Under the pieces are notes generated by a model. That model had not been told where the DNA came from and did not search any database. It saw only the letters and a list, made by a program, of their open reading frames with translations. A DNA stretch of 64,000 nucleotides from Golubevia sp. BC0850. Taxonomy: Eukaryota > Basidiomycota > Exobasidiomycetes > Golubeviales > Golubeviaceae. This document shows, in pieces, positions 59,118-64,000 of this stretch. Location of the stretch: positions 186,001 through 250,000 of the forward strand of contig JAAVVG010000021.1 in assembly GCA_012976225.1 (NCBI GenBank), read 5' to 3'. The translations under genes and the position numbers were made by a program. Within the stretch, counting starts at the first letter, position 1. Each line of letters begins with the position of its first letter.

Positions 59118-60985
59118 ATGTCAGCCAATCCGACGTCTACTTCCACTTCCACTTCCAACCATTTTTCACCGCCTCCTCTACAATTCCCGGCTGAGAATGC
59201 GCCAGCACCAGCTCCATCAAATCAACCATTACTTCGACATTTAGCGGCACTTTCTCTAATCACCTTCTTTTCAATCTGGGGAACTCTAACAAGAGAAGGT
59301 CTAGTAGCTTTGAACACTTATAATGGAAACAGTGTCAAACCTCTCATTTGGGCTCAGGCTGTAGGTTGTCTTGCAATGGGCTGGTGTATTGGAAATCAGA
59401 AACAGATAGAAGGTTGGTGAGTAGAAAGGGAAAGAGAGAGAGGAAGAGCATGTCGGGAATCAGGTGGAGGTTGGATGCTACTTTCGGGTTCAAAGAATGG
59501 CAACTCTTATGCGAGATTACATTTGATCAATGGCTCTTTATTGGTAGTCTTAGGAGACAAGAAGTTGTTGAAGAAGTCCTTTCTCTCTACCCTCTCAATT
59601 TCAGGTACACACCTCTTTACATAGGTCTAGCCACTGGTTATTGTGGCTCAGTCACTACCTTTTCTTCCTGGATGTTGCAAGTCTTTCAAGCTTTTGGAGA
59701 TCAAGAGCATTTTCATAGAGGTGGTCTACATAATGTGAGCTGTCACTATGCCTTTCCATTTCCTATCCCTACTTCCATTTCCACTTGTCTTTCCACTTCA
59801 CTTTCCACCTTCCCTTTCCCTCCCGTTGACCCCTTCCTCATCTTTCACTTTTACCACCTGTCTCATCTCCAACAGGTAATGGACGCCCTAACTCAAACCT
59901 CGATAACTTTCGGAATGTCCTTAATTTCCTTAAAAGCAGGTCAATCGATTTCAAAATCCCTGACTTTTGAAATCATCTTGATTTTATTGACTCCTTCTAG
60001 ATGGGGAGAGATTAGAAGTGAAAGTAGAGAGGAAGGAGAAAAAATCGAGAGAGATGAATTGGATGAGGAAATTGTTGAGGAGACTGCAAGGGCGGAGAAG
60101 GATGAAGAGAGAGATGCTATTTATCCTCCTGCTAACCTTGAAAGTGAAGATGGGAACAAGAAGCAAGGTTCTGAAGTAGTTGGGAGGGAAACGGAGATTA
60201 AGAGAGATGGATTGGATGATAGGATAGTGGGGGAAATGGAGAAAGCTGAAAGAGAGGAGATTTGTGGGAGGACGAAAGATGCTTCTACTCAAAACTCAAA
60301 CTCAACTTCAACTTCAAATACAACTTCTACTCAATCAAATCTTCGGTCGTCAGAACCCCGGAGAAAAAGCAAATCACCAAAACCTAGAAGATCAGAAGAT
60401 ATTTCAATTTCAAAAGATTCAACTTCAAATCGACTTTCACCAACTTTCACCAAAGACCTGATTTTCATTTCTATAGGTCCAATATTATGGATCTCTTCAA
60501 TTTTTCTCTGCATTTTCAAACCCGATTCCAATTTCAGACCTATCACATTTTCAATAGTTTTCTCTCCCTTAGGTTCAATTCTAAGATGGTATCTTTCTCG
60601 TTTCAATTCAATTTCAAGAACAAAACGTTTCCCTTATTTTCCTTTAGGAACCTTGACTGCCAATTTATTAGCTACTATGATTCTTTCTATTGCCTTTATT
60701 TGTCAACATTTTGGAAGGGATGTTGGAATTTCTGGATCCACTGGTGGAATTGGAAATAGCATACTGGATTGTAACGTCCTTTATGGTATCCAAGAAGGCT
60801 TTTGTGGAACTCTTTCAACTGTCTCTACTTTTGTTATTGAGTTGAATAAGTTGAAACCTAAGAGGAGAGCAATTGGTTATGCTGGTTTCAGTTGGTTAAT
60901 TGGAATTTTGATTTGTGTCGTTGTGGTGGGGATTCCTTGGTGGAGTAGAGGGATGGATGGATCTTGTGTGGGGATTACCATTTGA
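59118..60985 (+). CDS. FEX-type fluoride exporter (two fused CrcB domains)
   Basis: Fungal fluoride channel that removes cytosolic F-. Three exons (59118-59416, 59605-59734, 59876-60985) give 512 residues. The first CrcB half shows LAALSLITFFSIWGTLTREG, WAQAVGCLAMGWCIGNQKQI and the pore signature GLATGYCGSVTTFSSWMLQV. The second shows PLGSILRWYLSRFNS, FPLGTLTANLLATMILSIAF and YGIQEGFCGTLSTVSTFVIE, ending in a hydrophobic helix. Both GxCGxxxTxSxF signatures with their polar and Phe residues are intact. Between the halves, after the GMSLISLKAGQ membrane segment and a helix, lies an unusually long acidic/Ser-rich cytosolic loop of about 130 residues (roughly 205-335). The ATG at 59118 gives a Ser/Thr/Pro-rich N-terminus. 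Confidence 0.92.
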
Positions 60986-61312
60986 TAGTGGAAAGCGGGA
61001 GAGAGATTGAAGGGGTGGGAGATGGGTGGGGAGGAAGGGTTAGGGGAGAAAGTTCTGCTTTGTACTATAGTTCTTTGGAGCATCTATCAACTTGCGTTAT
61101 GATTTATACTGTTTTTTAACTTCTTACTCTCAATTACAAGTCAAGAAAAAGAGCGAGAGAAGGAAACAAGGGATGTCGTTTTCAAAAATAGGTCATAGCA
61201 CAGCCTCAACACGCCGAACCCTCGCGAAAGCCAAACCAGATTGGGAAACGATTCTGATTGTAGCCTTTCTTCTCTTCTTCTTCTCTAACCCCAACCATCA
61301 TCAAGTTGAAAC
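60986..61312. promoter_or_regulatory. Spacer between FEX and aspartic protease genes
   Basis: About 330 bases between tandem genes. CT-rich DNA just before the protease ATG (61270-61300) may be its core promoter. No other signal. Confidence 0.3.
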
Positions 61313-63652
61313 ATGAGAAGAAGTAAATTGCTGAGTGTACTAATCACTCTCCTAACTTCAATCGATCAAGGTCTAATGTCAAGCAGCGTTTCAGCTTCAC
61401 CAACTTCTTCTCCTCAACCAAAACTCAGAACTTCATCACCAGGTTCAATCTCGATTCCACTCAAAAGATCTCGTAAAACCAAGGTCATCAAAAGACAAGA
61501 TTCTCCTGGAAATGATGAACTTTATGATGGTGGTTTAGATTACGTTAGTAATCCTGTTTCTTACATATATCTTTCAACAGCAGGTCAGCAGCCATGCCAT
61601 GCCGTGACTTCTGACGAAAATGCAACCCTCATCTTTTCCCATTGGTCCCATTTTAACTTTTGATAGGAATATCAAGGAACTATCGGTTTCGGTACACCAC
61701 CTCAAAGCTTTGAGATTCAGTTTGGTGAGCTTTCTTTCGAAGGAGGAAGAGTGAAGACCCTTTTCCGCATCGGTTTCCAATCGGAACCATTGCTGAAGGA
61801 GTTCGCTTTGACCTACAACCTGCATCAATTCTCATCGTTCTACTGTTCACTCACTTACATCATCACATCCTCTTTTCATGCTTTCTCCATGTCAGACACT
61901 GGCTCCAGGTGAGTTCAAAGATTCCAGATAGGGGGAACGAAGCCCAAAAATAGCTAGAGACGAACCTTCTAACTTGCAACACGCATCTTCCCTCTTTCTA
62001 ACAGTATCCTTATGTGTTTCGGAACTGAATTCGCAGATCAAAGAGGTCTCTCAACCGCCGTCCAAAGAGGTCCAGCTTTCGATTCTACCAAATCTTCTAC
62101 TTTCTCACAAGTCAGCTCTCCAGCTCAACAAATCACCTACGCTTATGGAGACAGTACTCAGTTCACAGCTGATATTGTTCAAGACACTGTCATTCTCGGA
62201 GGGTTCGTTTTGGACAATGCGGCCTGGGCTATGGGAGTGGAAGGAAACTTTTCAACTCCTGGTAATGACGTCTCGGGAATTCTTGGGTTGGCTTTCACCA
62301 CTGAGAATCTGGGTAACAATGTAGCTGCTTCTTATACCATTCCTCCGGTGGAGCAATTGTGGCAATTGGGAGCTTTGGAAGAGGTGAGTGGATCAAGGAT
62401 TCTGAAGCAGAGAAAGTAGGGGCTGACTGTCTCTTCTCTTGCTCGTGTTTTACTTAGCCGGTCTTTTCCTTCGCTCTAGTTACTAACGAAGGAGTGCAGG
62501 GGCTAACCTCTCAAGATGAATCCGTAGGAGGAGTATTCACATTAGGAAAGACAGATAGTACTCTCTACACTGGAGAGATCTCCTACGCTCCTTTGGTCAC
62601 CAACTCTGTATATTCTACTTCCTATCCTTCAAGTTGGTCCTCTACTATTTCTTCTTTCACTTCGAATGGCAATCAAATACCAAACTCTGGAGTCGACATT
62701 CTTTTTGATACAGGTGAGATGAGATGAAATTTCGATGAGCTGTTGAACTTCCTTCCCAATTCTAACCTCCAACTGACTATTTGTCAAACTTAACTTTACA
62801 GGATCCGCAATCTCATCCCTTCCAGGAGATTTGATTCAAAACATCTTCGCTTCCATCGATACCTCTAAGTATGCTGTCATCACTGACGATGCTGGAACTC
62901 CTTACGTTCAATGCGAGGAAGGACAAGAGGATCCAATCAGACTTTCTATTCAATTCGGAGGAGGTACTTTCGATTGGCCTTTCGAGAGCTTGGTTGACTC
63001 TAGAATCAAGTCATCAGATGGCAAAACGCTCTGTGTCTTCGCTCCCGGAAGTGCTAGAAGTGACTTTGTCATTGGAGCTGGTCAGTATTTAACTCAAAAT
63101 AAGGTGTCGAGAGAAGGTGTTCGGATCTTTTGGATGTTCAGGAATGCATTCAATCCATGCATGAGCTTACTCCCCCCCCTTTCCCCCCCCCCCTCTTGCC
63201 CATTTCCTCGCCACCTCCTTTTGGCTTTCAACTTTTCTCTAGATTTCCTCAAATCGGTTTTCAGTATCTTCAGATTCAGTCCTCCCTCTATCGGATTCGC
63301 ACAACTCTCAAGCTCAATCACCTCTCTAACCCCAACGAACACTGGAGCTTACACGGAAATATCAGGAACCCTTCGTGGTCAAATCGGTGATGGAATCGCA
63401 GTCGACTCAACTCCAATGGCAGACTACACTACGGAACTCTTGATCACAGCTACCGATTCTGCAGCACTTGTTCAACCAACAACTCAAACGTTACCTCTAG
63501 CACCATCATTCGCTGGAACTACTACTCTCGCCTCCATTGCTGTCGAGACCAGTATCGGAGAGGGAAGCTCCTCTGGAGCTCTGAAAACTTTAAGCTTCCA
63601 ATCGTTTGCTTGGACTTCGGCTCTCTTGGTCTCTGTCTTCTGGTTTCTTTGA
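61313..63652 (+). CDS. GPI-type aspartic protease (yapsin-like)
   Basis: Secreted pepsin-fold (A1) protease, 561 residues in seven exons whose phases all agree (61313-61603, 61667-61724, 61895-61907, 62005-62383, 62458-62713, 62802-63080, 63243-63652). Signal peptide MRRSKLLSVLITLLTSI, then a pro-region with a KR site before QDSPGNDELY. The first catalytic D-T-G-S is encoded by the 13-nt third exon; SILMCFGTEF follows. The flap region is QQITYAYGDSTQFTADIVQD. The second catalytic motif ILFDTGSAISSLPG spans an intron. VIGADFLKSVFSIF precedes a Ser/Thr-rich stalk and a hydrophobic tail (FQSFAWTSALLVSVFWFL) that suggests a GPI anchor. Its decayed relative lies at 33.2-35.2 kb. One donor (GTGACT at 61604) is unusual. 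Confidence 0.85.
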
Positions 63653-64000
63653 AAATGGAACGCTTTTCATCTAGATCTTTCTCTCTCTCGCTCAATTTTC
63701 CTTTCTCTCGCTCAAGCTTCACATTTCATACTTCAATGCATTCACATCTTTCTTTCCTTTCGGATTCTCTGTTTTCTTTCTATCTGAGACTTTTCTTTTT
63801 AAAGTCCACCCTTCATTGCCTCGTAACATCCCCCTCTTCTCGATACATACTTGTTGGGACATTAGAGAAGATACATAGGTTCTCAAAGCAGGTTCGTTCA
63901 GCAAAGATCTGCTCAGACAGATGAGTAGCATGAGGCATGAGGCATGAGTACTGCAGATGTGCTGTAAAGATGGATCCAGCAGAATCCCACATCTTCTGAG
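63653..64000. other. 3' flank of the aspartic protease gene
   Basis: About 350 bases to the window edge with pyrimidine-rich stretches and a short GAGGCAT repeat near 63930-63945. No gene recognised. Confidence 0.4.

Noticed and set aside
1-64000. Search for retroelements, DNA transposons, rRNA, CRISPR arrays and integrated viruses
   Set aside because: No reverse transcriptase, integrase, transposase, capsid or long terminal repeats were recognised; only microsatellites and the GTAAAA cluster were found.

Overview
The window looks like nuclear DNA of a basidiomycete fungus, most likely a Pucciniomycotina yeast or dimorphic relative; that placement is an inference from gene content and style. 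Genes are split by short introns that nearly always begin GTGAGT, intergenic spacers are small, and both strands are used equally. Several gene types are typical of the group: a dynactin p24 subunit, a two-domain FEX fluoride exporter, a COX18-type insertase, a DUF2985 membrane protein and yapsin-like proteases. About 26 protein genes can be supported. I found no rRNA, tRNA, CRISPR, viral or LTR element and no intact transposon.

Layout. 1-5.3 kb: the 5' part of DNA polymerase kappa (-), a secreted CAP/PR-1 protein (+) and a DUF2985 membrane protein (-). 5.7-11.5 kb: two tail-to-tail F-box genes, one joining an F-box to a MYG1-type nuclease body and one joining a HAD nucleotidase to an F-box and WD40 repeats. 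11.6-22.5 kb: COX18-like insertase, a low-complexity membrane protein, an EI24/RRT8-like membrane protein, the DEAD-box helicase DBP6 and a small spliced gene. 23.4-32.1 kb: a beta-lactamase-fold hydrolase, a stand-alone Tom1/HUWE1-type HECT ligase, a small unknown and an AAAP amino-acid permease. 33.2-35.2 kb: a decayed aspartic protease. 35.4-49.1 kb: dynactin p24, mitoribosomal mS41, an NR2C2AP-like protein, a 1921-residue coiled-coil protein, an HhH-GPD DNA glycosylase and a BAP31/Yet homologue. 51-63.7 kb: a very large Ser-rich protein with an Ecl1-type Cys motif, the OXA1 insertase, the FEX exporter and an intact GPI-type aspartic protease related to the decayed one.

Functional links. 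There is no metabolic cluster. Recurring themes are mitochondrial biogenesis (COX18, OXA1, mS41), ubiquitin-type adaptors or ligases (two F-box proteins, one HECT), DNA repair (Pol kappa, HhH glycosylase) and secretory or cell-surface proteins (CAP, BAP31, two aspartic proteases).

The most unusual content is the F-box/MYG1 chimera lacking the usual first metal-binding motif, the HAD/F-box/WD40 triple fusion next to it, the free-standing Tom1-type HECT gene, the intact/decayed aspartic protease pair with a 13-nt exon carrying the catalytic Asp, and a dense GTAAAA/TTTTAC motif cluster near 56.4-56.8 kb. Exon boundaries were set by hand from splice signals and reading-frame phase and may be off by a base or two.
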